Source: Hahellaceae bacterium
GTDB lineage: Bacteria; Pseudomonadota; Gammaproteobacteria; Pseudomonadales; Oleiphilaceae
Direction: 5' to 3'
DNA: 64,000 nucleotides
Assembly: GCA_016744695.1 (NCBI GenBank)
Contig: JADGDV010000001.1
Span: 209,913-273,912 of the forward strand
Shown here: positions 55,449-64,000 of the stretch, piece by piece
Position numbering within the stretch: the first letter of the stretch is position 1
How the letters are laid out: each line of letters opens with the position of its first letter
Made by a program: the position numbers and the translations under genes
The notes under the pieces: model-generated
What the model saw: the letters and a program-made list of their open reading frames with translations, nothing else
The model's database searches: none
What the model was told of the DNA's origin: nothing

Positions 55449-55934
55449 TTAGTTTTTTAAACGTTGCTTTTCATGCTTTTTCTGAGCTCTGCGTTCAGTA
55501 AAAAAATCACTAATCAACTGACTACATTCCTCTTCACAAACCCCTCCAATATGCTCAACGCTGGTATTCATAGAGGGGTGTTCAAAAAGGCAGTTCTGAC
55601 TAGCAACCGCGCCGGCTTTTGGCTCACTTGCACCATATACTACACTGGCCACCCGACTGTGAACTATCGCCCCAACACACATAGTGCATGGTTCAATAGT
55701 CACATACAGCACACTACCTGGCAGTCTGTAATTACGTTCTTTGATCGCAGCATCTCTCAGCGCAGACACTTCAGCATGAGCCGTGGGGTCATTAGAGCTT
55801 ATGGGGTGATTCCAACCCTCCCCAATAACCTTGCCATCTCTCACAATGACGGCCCCCACCGGAACCTCTCCAAGCGCCCATGCTTTTTTAGCTAATTTGA
55901 GCGCGTATTTCATCCAGCGCTCATGGTCACTCAA
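55449..55934 (-). CDS. tadA: tRNA-specific adenosine deaminase
   Basis: Converts A34 to inosine in tRNA-Arg(ACG). The zinc site is HAEVSALRDA (His with catalytic Glu) and PCTMCVGAIVHSR (two Cys). The N-terminus WMKYALKLAKKAWALGEVPVGAVI is characteristic. The start follows the guaA stop by three bases, suggesting coupling. The C-terminal tail is basic. Confidence 0.95.
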   Translation of the reverse strand: MSDHERWMKYALKLAKKAWALGEVPVGAVIVRDGKVIGEGWNHPISSNDPTAHAEVSALRDAAIKERNYRLPGSVLYVTIEPCTMCVGAIVHSRVASVVYGASEPKAGAVASQNCLFEHPSMNTSVEHIGGVCEEECSQLISDFFTERRAQKKHEKQRLKN

Positions 55935-55937
55935 TGA

Positions 55938-57515
55938 TTATTCCCACTCAATAGTTGCTGGCGGCTTAGAAGAAATATCATACGTTACACGGGAAACACC
56001 CGATATTTCATTAATAATTCTATTAGATACCAACTCCAGTAACTCATAAGGCAAGTGCGCCCATCGAGCGGTCATAAAATCAATCGTTTCTACGGCACGC
56101 AAAGCAATTACATACTCATACCGACGCGCATCTCCCACTACACCGACAGATTTAACGGGTAAAAATACCGCAAAAGCCTGACTCGTTTTATGGTAAAAAT
56201 CTGCACGGTGAAGCTCTTCAAGAAATATCGCATCAGCTCTTCGCAAAATATCAGCATATTTTACTTTTACTTCACCCAGAATACGCACACCTAAGCCCGG
56301 ACCAGGGAAAGGGTGACGGTAAACCATGTCATAAGGTAAGCCTAGCTCAAGACCTAACTTACGCACTTCGTCTTTAAATAATTCTCTTAAAGGCTCCACT
56401 AACTCAAGATTCATATCATCTGGTAAGCCACCCACATTATGATGTGACTTTATGACGTGTGCCTTACCGGTTTTAGACGCGGCAGATTCAATAACATCTG
56501 GGTAAATAGTGCCTTGCGCGAGCCATTTAACATTGTCTATTTTTGATGATTCCTGATCGAATATCTCAATAAACGTATTACCAATTACCTTACGCTTTTT
56601 CTCAGGATCAGACACACCTTCAAGACGAGAAAGAAATAAATCTGCAGCGTCTGCCCTGATGACTTTAACACCCATGTTTTTAGCAAACATATCCATCACC
56701 TGATCACCTTCGTTAAGACGAAGCAGGCCATTATCAACAAACACACACGTTAATTGATCACCGATAGCCTTATGCAATAAAGCCGCTACTACTGAAGAAT
56801 CGACACCACCCGAAAGCCCAAGCAATACATGATCAGTACCTACTTGCTCTCGTATATTCTTAATAGCATCTTCAGCTATATGGCTAGGCGTCCACAACGC
56901 TTCACAAGATGAGATAGATAAAATGAAATGTTCCAGCATGCGCCCACCTTGTAAGGTGTGCGTTACCTCAGGGTGAAATTGAACCCCATATAGATTTTTT
57001 TCTGGGTGATACATACCTGCAATTGGCGCGCTCTCGGTTGAGGCCATCAACTTGAAACCCTCAGGTAACTCAACGACCTTATCCCCATGACTCATCCAAA
57101 CGTCAAGCAGTGACTCACCTTGATCAGTGATATGGTCTTTAATATCGCCCAAAAATGCATTATCGGCGCATACTTTAACCTGAGCGTAACCAAATTCTCT
57201 TTTTTCTGAACCGGCAACCTTGCCACCTAACTGCTCCGCCATGGTTTGCATGCCGTAGCAAATACCAAGAACAGGTACACCCATAGAAAATACACATTCA
57301 GGCGCTCTTGGGGTTGAGTCACCAATTACTGATTCAGGCCCACCCGCAAGCACGATACCTTTAGGCGCAAACTCCCGAATTTCATCTTCGGTCATATCAA
57401 ATGCACGAATTTCACAATAAACACCAATCTCTCGCACTCTTCGGGCAATTAATTGTGTGTACTGCGAACCAAAATCCAGAATAAGTATACGGTGAGCGTG
57501 AATATTTTGAGTCAT
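55938..57515 (-). CDS. guaA: GMP synthase (glutamine-hydrolysing)
   Basis: Amidates XMP to GMP. The N-terminal class I amidotransferase domain has nucleophile GICYGMQTM (Cys ~86) and [10 protein letters not shown]. The ATP pyrophosphatase domain has the PP-loop [14 protein letters not shown], and the C-terminal dimerisation domain ends KPPATIEWE. At 525 residues it is full length. It follows guaB across a 111-base gap, the standard guaBA order. Confidence 0.97.
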   Translation of the reverse strand: MTQNIHAHRILILDFGSQYTQLIARRVREIGVYCEIRAFDMTEDEIREFAPKGIVLAGGPESVIGDSTPRAPECVFSMGVPVLGICYGMQTMAEQLGGKVAGSEKREFGYAQVKVCADNAFLGDIKDHITDQGESLLDVWMSHGDKVVELPEGFKLMASTESAPIAGMYHPEKNLYGVQFHPEVTHTLQGGRMLEHFILSISSCEALWTPSHIAEDAIKNIREQVGTDHVLLGLSGGVDSSVVAALLHKAIGDQLTCVFVDNGLLRLNEGDQVMDMFAKNMGVKVIRADAADLFLSRLEGVSDPEKKRKVIGNTFIEIFDQESSKIDNVKWLAQGTIYPDVIESAASKTGKAHVIKSHHNVGGLPDDMNLELVEPLRELFKDEVRKLGLELGLPYDMVYRHPFPGPGLGVRILGEVKVKYADILRRADAIFLEELHRADFYHKTSQAFAVFLPVKSVGVVGDARRYEYVIALRAVETIDFMTARWAHLPYELLELVSNRIINEISGVSRVTYDISSKPPATIEWE

Positions 57516-57626
57516 AAGGAGTTAACCACTCTTGAGTAAACGCAAAACGGGGCGAAACAACTATGTTTCATCCCCGTAATAAAAAAAATATTATCTATTA
57601 CCTATTAATAGAGAGAGCATTCGAAC

Positions 57627-59123
<1,497 letters not shown>

Positions 59124-59182
59124 TTAATCGAGTAATTATATATTGGTCAATGATCACAGTAAACCAGTCAAGGCAATAGAAT

Positions 59183-60538
59183 ATGAATATCAGGTCATTT
59201 GAAGAAAAAAACACCAGCAGAGCCGCACTTTCAGTCTCGGAGTTAAACAGACAAGTAAAACAGCTGCTAGAAGCCAGCTTTCTTCAAATATGGGTTGAAG
59301 GTGAGCTTACCAGCTTCTCAAAGCCCTCATCTGGCCATTGGTACTTCACACTAAAGGACCAAAAAGCTCAAATTCGCTGCGCTATGTTCCGAGGGCAAAA
59401 TCAACGATTACGTTTTATGCCCAAAGAAGGCGAAAAAGTCGTTGTTAGAACAAAGGTCAGCCTATACGAAGGTCGTGGTGACTATCAGCTTATCGTTGAA
59501 AGCATGGAACCCGCTGGCGCTGGCGATCTTCAAAAAGCATTTGAACAATTAAAAGCTAAATTAAGCGCCGAGGGCTTATTTGATCAAGCTAGAAAAAAAG
59601 AGCTTCCCCCCCACCCTAAAACCATTGGCGTAGTTACCTCACCAACAGGGGCAGCCATTCACGATATTATTACTGTTCTCAATCGACGCTTTCCTCAGAT
59701 CAATGTATTGATATACCCAACCCCAGTTCAAGGTGACAAAGCAGCCAACGAAATTTCAAAGATGATTAAATTGGCCAATGAACATAATAAGGCCGACGTC
59801 ATCATTGTTGGACGAGGCGGCGGTTCACTTGAAGACCTTTGGTCATTCAATGAAGATGTGGTTGCCAGAGCAATTGCAGAAAGTAATATCCCCGTCGTTA
59901 GCGCAGTAGGCCACGAGGTTGATTTTACGATTGCGGATTTCGTATCAGATTACAGAGCACCCACGCCCTCTGCAGCGGCAGAAAAACTAAGCCCCGATCA
60001 ATATGAATGGCAGCAAAACCTCGATCACCTAATGGACCGCATTTATCATAGTATTAATCGAAAATTGGCTATCGAATCCCAGAAAGTTGATAACCTTAGC
60101 TCTCATATTAAACATCCAGGCAAAAAACTACTTGAGCATAGAGAGCGCTTGATTGAATTAGAAGAACGATTAACCCTAGCCTGTCATCGAAATACGTCAA
60201 ACAAGGAACACTCACTCAACTTACTTAAACAACAACTACTGAGCCAGTCACCCTCGCATAAACTGACAGCAGCAAAAGATAAACTCAAGAACGAATTTCT
60301 AAAACTCAACACATCAATAAAACGTACACTGGAAAATAAACAACAGCACTTACGCTTGAATGTGCAAACCTTGGAAGCGGTAAGTCCACTCTCCACGTTA
60401 AGTAGAGGCTACGCCATTGTATCCAGTGAGGAAGTGGCTGTTGTTCGTTCAGTCAATGATGTGTCTGAAGGCTGCAATATCAAAACCAAGCTACATGATG
60501 GTTATATTCACAGCACAGTAACTGAGATTGAGACGTAG
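59183..60538 (+). CDS. xseA: Exodeoxyribonuclease VII large subunit
   Basis: Degrades single-stranded DNA from both ends with many copies of XseB. The N-terminal OB-fold (LSVSELNRQVKQLLEASFLQIWVEGELTSF), the catalytic region (VVTSPTGAAIHDIITVLNRRFP; IIVGRGGGSLEDLWSFNEDVVARAI; VGHEVDFTIADFVSDYRAPTPSAAAE) and a long coiled coil (~280–400) are present. Length (451) is normal. It is the last core gene before the accessory patch. Confidence 0.96.
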   Translation: MNIRSFEEKNTSRAALSVSELNRQVKQLLEASFLQIWVEGELTSFSKPSSGHWYFTLKDQKAQIRCAMFRGQNQRLRFMPKEGEKVVVRTKVSLYEGRGDYQLIVESMEPAGAGDLQKAFEQLKAKLSAEGLFDQARKKELPPHPKTIGVVTSPTGAAIHDIITVLNRRFPQINVLIYPTPVQGDKAANEISKMIKLANEHNKADVIIVGRGGGSLEDLWSFNEDVVARAIAESNIPVVSAVGHEVDFTIADFVSDYRAPTPSAAAEKLSPDQYEWQQNLDHLMDRIYHSINRKLAIESQKVDNLSSHIKHPGKKLLEHRERLIELEERLTLACHRNTSNKEHSLNLLKQQLLSQSPSHKLTAAKDKLKNEFLKLNTSIKRTLENKQQHLRLNVQTLEAVSPLSTLSRGYAIVSSEEVAVVRSVNDVSEGCNIKTKLHDGYIHSTVTEIET

Positions 60539-60873
60539 TGTGGGTGAGTTAAAATAGTTAACAAAGTAGTTAATTGAGTAATAGAGTTATTAACTACTTT
60601 GCCAGGTTTTATAGGTTTTAGAGCTTTTTAATTTTGACCTAAAAAGGGCAGATTTTCATGCACAGTCATCATCAAGTTGGCTGCTCTAGACTCATAGCAG
60701 ACCTTGAAAAACGATTGAAATTGAAAAGACATGGCTCACGCTTTGCACGATTAGCGAACCTTTTGAGTTTTAATTTGTCGATCGAAACACCCCACAACCC
60801 ATCGGTTATTTTACCTTCCTAATCGAATACTTTAAGCTGTCTAGAACGACACACTCGCATCAAGGTTTGCTTT
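60539..60873. other. Intergenic region after xseA with hairpin and repeat copy
   Basis: CAAAGTAGTTAAT (60562–60574) and its exact reverse complement (60589–60601) form a 13-bp stem about 25 bases after the xseA stop, the probable transcription end. Bases 60759–60829 are a diverged copy of a repeat found again at 62070. A 54-codon open frame from 60658 to 60822 ends within the repeat; I do not regard it as a proven gene. Confidence 0.55.
60759..60829 (+). repeat. Direct repeat family 1, copy A
   Basis: This 71-base segment aligns with copy B at 62070–62140. The 3' core TATTTTACCTTCCTAATCG (60807–60825) and its next four bases match copy B at 20 of 23 positions. The 5' part shares the CCTTTTGxGTTTTxxxTTTxTCGAT pattern with gaps. 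The two copies flank the exported-protein gene between them. Confidence 0.55.
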
Positions 60874-60990
60874 ATGTTTTCTCGCTTTTATTTTTGTAAA
60901 TTATCACTCTTTACACTATTTACACTCTTTAATATAGCATTGCTGACCATGCCTACGGCTGTCTCGCCAGACAAGGGAGAACGGAAATAA
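60874..60990 (+). CDS. Short hydrophobic peptide abutting the next gene
   Basis: A 38-codon frame, MFSRFYFCKLSLFTLFTLFN followed by IALLTMPTAVSPDKGERK. Its TAA is followed directly by the ATG of the next gene in the same frame. The hydrophobic stretch could be a membrane helix or signal sequence. It may be a leader peptide for translational coupling, or simply upstream sequence; a GGGAGAACGG ribosome site for the next gene lies inside it. Confidence 0.35.
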   Translation: MFSRFYFCKLSLFTLFTLFNIALLTMPTAVSPDKGERK

Positions 60991-61710
60991 ATGAAGTATT
61001 TAATACTGATAGCCACACTGGTCTCAACACCACTTTTTGCAAAAGCAGTAATTGCCAACCCTGCCAACGAGGGGCCAAACCTCGATAAAAAGAGTGTGTA
61101 TGCCCATCCTATCGTTGATCCCCAAATCGATTCTTTGGGGGGTATACGAAAACTTGCGAGTATTGAAGAAGAAGAAGAAAAAGATGAGTACTCCGAACTT
61201 GGGAAAGGTTTATGTCTAGCCTATACTGCAAGTGCGAAGAGTTCCATAGTAGAAGAAATGAGAAACACTATTGTTGATACAATGGGAAAGGTAGATCCCC
61301 CCAACCCTAACCCTACTGACCGTGAGATTATTGAGTTCTTAAATAAACATTCAGAAAAACTAACCTGCTGGGGAAAACATTACTTAGCAGTGGCATTTGA
61401 TGATGGTGTATACATGGAGGTGTATACAGAATTTTTCAAAGTTGATAGTGATGATGCAGATGCATACAAAGTAAACTTCGACGCTGTCACCATGACATAT
61501 AACCCAAGTAATCCTGACCCTAAAAATCTCGAACCTATGACAATTCTAGATTATATTCAAAAAGTTGCTTTAAGAGATATAGCAATAAGTGGCAGTACGA
61601 CAGGAACACAAAACGTTAAATACATTAGGTCAATGATTAGAGGACCTAAACATGCTGCTAAGTTTTTTGCCGAGCTGCCTGAACCTGAGAAACGGGCCTT
61701 CGCTAGGTGA
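60991..61710 (+). CDS. Exported hypothetical protein, possibly frameshifted
   Basis: I do not recognise it. The 239-residue product has a clear signal peptide (MKYLILIATLVSTPLFAKA). An acidic segment follows (EEEEEKDEYSE, ~59–69), then a mixed domain with two Cys (CLAYTA and TCWGKH) and an HYLAVAFDDGVYMEVYTEFF block. It ends …EPEKRAFAR at a TGA. Directly after, a different frame carries on with protein-like sequence for ~80 residues, suggesting that the gene once extended to 61942. The ribosome site is GGGAGAACGG. Confidence 0.6.
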   Translation: MKYLILIATLVSTPLFAKAVIANPANEGPNLDKKSVYAHPIVDPQIDSLGGIRKLASIEEEEEKDEYSELGKGLCLAYTASAKSSIVEEMRNTIVDTMGKVDPPNPNPTDREIIEFLNKHSEKLTCWGKHYLAVAFDDGVYMEVYTEFFKVDSDDADAYKVNFDAVTMTYNPSNPDPKNLEPMTILDYIQKVALRDIAISGSTTGTQNVKYIRSMIRGPKHAAKFFAELPEPEKRAFAR

Positions 61711-61942
61711 AGCCAAATACCATGATTATTTGAATCGCCCTTTTTGCAAGGTGAGCCCAGAAGACTTAAAAATCATCATGTCCTCTAATGTATTTTCTAG
61801 GGGCAACGAAGGATTCGATATATGTAATGACTGGGCTTTTGGTTACCAATTGAATGATGCTCAACGAGATGCAATTAAAGCTGGCATGAAATTAAAGAAG
61901 CCGATTAATGAGAGCCGGGCTTATGAACTATGTACTCAATAG
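61711..61942 (+). pseudogene. Out-of-frame C-terminal continuation of the preceding gene
   Basis: In the next frame the sequence reads AKYHDYLNRPFCKVSPEDLK…GNEGFDICNDWAFGYQLNDA…YELCTQ and then stops. It is protein-like and Cys-containing (three Cys), but it has no convincing start codon or ribosome site: the nearest in-frame ATG (61652) lies inside the upstream gene. A one-base insertion, for example in the T6 run at 61664–61669, or a sequencing error would explain the split. A programmed shift at AGG-TGA-A is possible but unsupported. Confidence 0.5.
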
Positions 61943-61978
61943 CAATCAAACATCAATAGGGTCTGTTTTTCTCAGATA

Positions 61979-62020
61979 TTAACGATAAACCTCATATGAA
62001 AAAGGAACGCTTTAGGTCAA
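61979..62020 (+). repeat. Direct repeat family 2, copy 1
   Basis: Matches 63875–63916 at 35 of 42 positions, both on the plus strand. Shared core: TAACGAxAAACCTxATATGA, then GCTTTAGGTC. The two copies bracket the three genes between 62.2 and 63.8 kb. Confidence 0.65.
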
Positions 62021-62069
62021 CTGCCTCCGCTATGAAGAACGAAAGCACTGGCAAGGGAGTAAAAGCGCT

Positions 62070-62140
62070 CCTTTTTGGTTTTTCATTTTTCGATACTCCC
62101 CCCCTTAATAAACTCGATATTTTACCTTCCTTATCGCGTA
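62070..62140 (+). repeat. Direct repeat family 1, copy B
   Basis: The partner of 60759–60829, sharing the TATTTTACCTTCC core followed by ATCG one base later. It ends in an alternating purine/pyrimidine stretch (CGCGTATTAATAC). Confidence 0.55.
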
Positions 62141-62292
62141 TTAATACCCCTAGTTGACCCTTACAGTTGTATCTCTTTGTGAAGTGGTTGATTTAAAATA
62201 AAAGCCAGTATGTTATTTTCTATCCAATTAATAATAAGGAAAAAATTCCTCTTTTTGTCCTGATACTTTTATAAGTTCAAATTGAGGGTCAC

Positions 62293-62514
62293 ATGGAGCT
62301 AATTGAAGCAATTCTTTACGGAGTCCAATGTAGAAGGTTGGAGAAACCGTTAGTTTTCGTTTCTATGCTCATCTGTTTTACTGTAATGGGTTTAGTTATA
62401 ATTTTTGCTGGAATTGAGGCATTTATAGGCGGTAAGGCAGTCCTTCCAAATTTGGGGATATCTGCGGTATCATTATTGCCTTTAGTTTGTCCGCAGCTTG
62501 TAGCTCTTTCATAA
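62293..62514 (+). CDS. Small membrane protein, 73 residues
   Basis: I do not recognise it. Two hydrophobic segments, about residues 19–42 (LVFVSMLICFTVMGLVIIFAG) and 50–72, predict a two-helix inner-membrane protein with a short loop. GAGGGTCAC precedes the ATG by a suitable distance. It is followed within 20 bases by a hairpin-rich segment and then a gene for an exported protein. Confidence 0.5.
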   Translation: MELIEAILYGVQCRRLEKPLVFVSMLICFTVMGLVIIFAGIEAFIGGKAVLPNLGISAVSLLPLVCPQLVALS

Positions 62515-62520
62515 AACGGA

Positions 62521-62605
62521 GTGTGCAGTAATGCCTTATATCGCCCCTGTGGGGCTGGACCTACACTGCTACGCAGTTTCGGCCCTTTATCGGGTGTTAG
62601 GGGCC
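62521..62605 (+). repeat. Hairpin-rich segment resembling part of an integron attC site
   Basis: Short stems follow one another: GCCCC/GGGGC, CTGC-TAC-GCAG, and GGCCC…GGGCC. The end reads CCCTTTATCGGGTGTTAG, reminiscent of attC 3' ends (…CCCTT…CGGGCGTTAG). A matching left half complementary to that end is not visible, so this is at most a partial or diverged site. It could instead be a REP-type palindrome cluster. Confidence 0.3.
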
Positions 62606-62635
62606 GCTGGCTATAACAAACAAAAAGGAATCATA

Positions 62636-63286
62636 ATGAAAAGGATTGGAATATCATTAATTGTTTTAACATATTTTCTTAATAACGCCTTTGCTATGGA
62701 CGTTCTTGAAAGAGGAAAATATTCCATTCCGCTGACTTTTAGCGTACCTGGCAGTTATTTATTTGGCATAACTCCCGAAGAATCAAAAACCTTGGAAATA
62801 CCATTTTTCGGTAAAGCTCTCTTTCTATATACACGACTAGATAGTGACGCTTACGTAGTAGTTTATGCTGTTAAAAATGAAAATCAAACCATTCCCATGC
62901 TTTCAAAAGAAATATTAAGAGATCCTAGTATTTTTATTTCAAGTGCAAATATGGGATGCCTTGAAACAGTTAAGAGGTATACAGAGGAATCTGGAGCTAG
63001 CTATGAAGGAGGTGATTGCTTAATGTATACAGACCACTTTGGAGAAAATGGTCCACATTTTAAGTTCCTTGTTACAGGTTATGCTCGAACTACTCAGAAA
63101 ATGGTAAAGATATTATCTGGACGATCTTTTTGGGTTACTAATGGTTATTTATTTGCTGCGGAGTACTATGACCCAAGTACTTATCAGGTATCAGTTGATG
63201 GGGCGTTGGCAGCGAAAAAAGAAAGTGAGAAAAAATTACCAATTGATTTTATATATGAAACGATATCTAGCGTGAAACCTAAATAA
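62636..63286 (+). CDS. Exported hypothetical protein, 216 residues
   Basis: I do not recognise it. MKRIGISLIVLTYFLNNAFA is a clear signal peptide with AAGGAA seven bases before the ATG. The longer frame starting 105 bases upstream is rejected because it reads through the hairpin-rich segment. The mature part is beta-rich (GKYSIPLTFSVPGSYLFG…) with a Cys pair (CLETVKRY, GDCLMY) that could form a disulfide, suggesting a periplasmic or secreted protein. It lies in the accessory patch. Confidence 0.6.
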   Translation: MKRIGISLIVLTYFLNNAFAMDVLERGKYSIPLTFSVPGSYLFGITPEESKTLEIPFFGKALFLYTRLDSDAYVVVYAVKNENQTIPMLSKEILRDPSIFISSANMGCLETVKRYTEESGASYEGGDCLMYTDHFGENGPHFKFLVTGYARTTQKMVKILSGRSFWVTNGYLFAAEYYDPSTYQVSVDGALAAKKESEKKLPIDFIYETISSVKPK

Positions 63287-63334
63287 TCCCCTAACCAATA
63301 GTACAATTCAACTGCTTTAATCAGGAATCAATCA

Positions 63335-63808
63335 TTGGGTAAACAACAGATATATTTACCATTGAAGGGCGGCTGCCAGTGTGGAGAAATAACATACGAA
63401 GTCACAGAAATGCCAATTACGCTTTATGCTTGTCATTGTACCGAGTGCCAGAAACAATCCTCATCGGGTTATGGTATGTCCATGCAAGTACCAAAATCAG
63501 GGTTTACGTTTAAAGGCACTCCAAAATTTTGGGAACGAAATTCAACTAGTGGACGTACTGTTGAGTGTGCATTCTGTCCAGAATGCGGTTCAAGGTTGTT
63601 TCATTCACCTTTGCGTAATAATTCTGTTGTAAATATCAAGCCAGGTACACTTAATGATACAAGCTGGCTTAATCCAGTAGGACATCTTTGGGTAAGTAGG
63701 GCTCAGAAAGGCATTTTGTTTTCACCAGAATCATTGAAATATGAACATCAACCAAATACATTTAAGCCATTATATGAAGCATGGTTCAGTCAATTTGAGG
63801 AAGGATGA
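63335..63808 (+). CDS. GFA family protein (glutathione-dependent formaldehyde-activating-like)
   Basis: A 157-residue zinc protein of the GFA/CENP-V family. The zinc Cys set is CQCGEITYEV (two Cys), CHCTECQK (three Cys) and CPECGSRLFH (two Cys), all intact. Many members are annotated as formaldehyde–glutathione lyases, but for most, including this one, the substrate is unproven. The start is a TTG, with AGGAATC about seven bases upstream; no ATG lies near the N-terminus. Confidence 0.82.
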   Translation: MGKQQIYLPLKGGCQCGEITYEVTEMPITLYACHCTECQKQSSSGYGMSMQVPKSGFTFKGTPKFWERNSTSGRTVECAFCPECGSRLFHSPLRNNSVVNIKPGTLNDTSWLNPVGHLWVSRAQKGILFSPESLKYEHQPNTFKPLYEAWFSQFEEG

Positions 63809-63874
63809 GTTTAACCAGCAGCACCAACGGATTCTGTACTCCGGTGAACGCGCATTAATATTCCCTTCCTGAAG

Positions 63875-63916
63875 CTAACGAAAAACCTAATATGAAAAGG
63901 TATCGCTTTAGGTCCA
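63875..63916 (+). repeat. Direct repeat family 2, copy 2
   Basis: The partner of 61979–62020. The region 63809–63980 around it holds no confident gene; a 23-codon frame (63892–63963) begins inside the repeat with MKRYRFRSSLCENCGSFLAW. Confidence 0.6.
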
Positions 63917-63980
63917 GCCTGTGTGAAAACTGTGGTTCATTTCTTGCTTGGGCTATGCCATAAAATTAGTTAGGTATTCT

Positions 63981-64000
63981 TATGAATAACACTTTAAAAA
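63981..64000 (+). CDS. Possible gene start at window edge
   Basis: An ATG followed by AATAACACTTTAAAA (MNNTLK) with TTAGG about nine bases upstream. Only six codons are visible, so identity cannot be judged. The spacing after the repeat copy suits the start of another cassette-like gene. Confidence 0.25.

Larger units (their letters stand above)
61943..62292. other. Intergenic repeat-bearing region
   Basis: Contains copy 1 of repeat family 2 (61979–62020) and copy B of repeat family 1 (62070–62140), plus a C-rich run. A 53-codon frame (61996–62157, starting MKKERFRS) spans both repeats. Its first residues resemble those of a 23-codon frame (MKRYRFRS) in the second copy near 63892, but neither has a strong ribosome site. 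No other feature is seen. Confidence 0.5.

Noticed and set aside
62531..62635. N-terminal extension of the exported protein
   Set aside because: It reads through the hairpin-rich repeat and would remove the signal peptide from the N-terminus; the internal ATG has a good ribosome site.

Overview
The window is a chromosomal segment of a moderately AT-rich, flagellated gammaproteobacterium. The block aspS–ruvC–ruvA–ruvB–ybgC–tolQRAB–pal–cpoB–tRNA-Lys–nadA–bepA–tusA–perM–bcp–gcvR–dapA–bamC–purC has the Pseudomonas-like order. A split class II ribonucleotide reductase (nrdJa/nrdJb), a FabR repressor and an outer-membrane protein of the TIGR04219 type also fit the Pseudomonadales/Oceanospirillales. 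A marine lifestyle is inferred only. I cannot name the species.

Layout. 1–7.9 kb: late flagellar genes. fliS (partial), fliD, flaG and one flagellin lie on the minus strand, and a second flagellin is divergent on the plus strand. The two flagellins appear to use different sigma factors: a sigma-28 promoter for the first and a sigma-54 promoter for the second. 7.9–8.9 kb: a worn intergenic patch with REP-like inverted repeats, an echo of the flagellin 3' end, a LexA-like palindrome and a 5'-truncated Rpn/DUF4351-type nuclease gene. 8.9–14.9 kb: small membrane and unknown proteins, a two-TM potassium channel and a two-gene RND efflux system. 15.0–17.6 kb: a bacterial homologue of the tRNA-queuosine mannosyltransferase GTDC1/QTMAN, coupled to a zinc-ribbon membrane protein, then an alpha/beta hydrolase. 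17.9–22.3 kb: a four-gene operon with two paralogous secreted zinc phospholipase C-like enzymes, a parvulin-type foldase and a membrane-anchored coiled-coil protein. This is the strongest candidate for an undescribed system. 22.4–25.9 kb: nrdJa–nrdJb with NrdR-like boxes. 26–31.5 kb: galU, three small genes, an atypical acyltransferase, a class V aminotransferase and tRNA-Thr/tRNA-Val.

31.7–60.5 kb is mostly conserved housekeeping: purC, bamC, dapA (cell-wall and lysine precursors, outer-membrane assembly), gcvR, bcp, a chalcone-isomerase-like protein, perM, tusA, bepA, nadA, two tRNA-Lys, the Tol–Pal system, the RuvABC resolvasome, aspS, an Hpt–HD-GYP protein, fabR, galE, tadA, guaA, guaB and xseA. 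60.5–64 kb, downstream of xseA, is an accessory patch of small secreted or membrane proteins on one strand. Diverged direct repeats separate the modules, one gene looks frameshifted, and a hairpin-rich segment resembles part of an integron attC site. No CRISPR array, rRNA operon, prophage or intact insertion sequence was seen.
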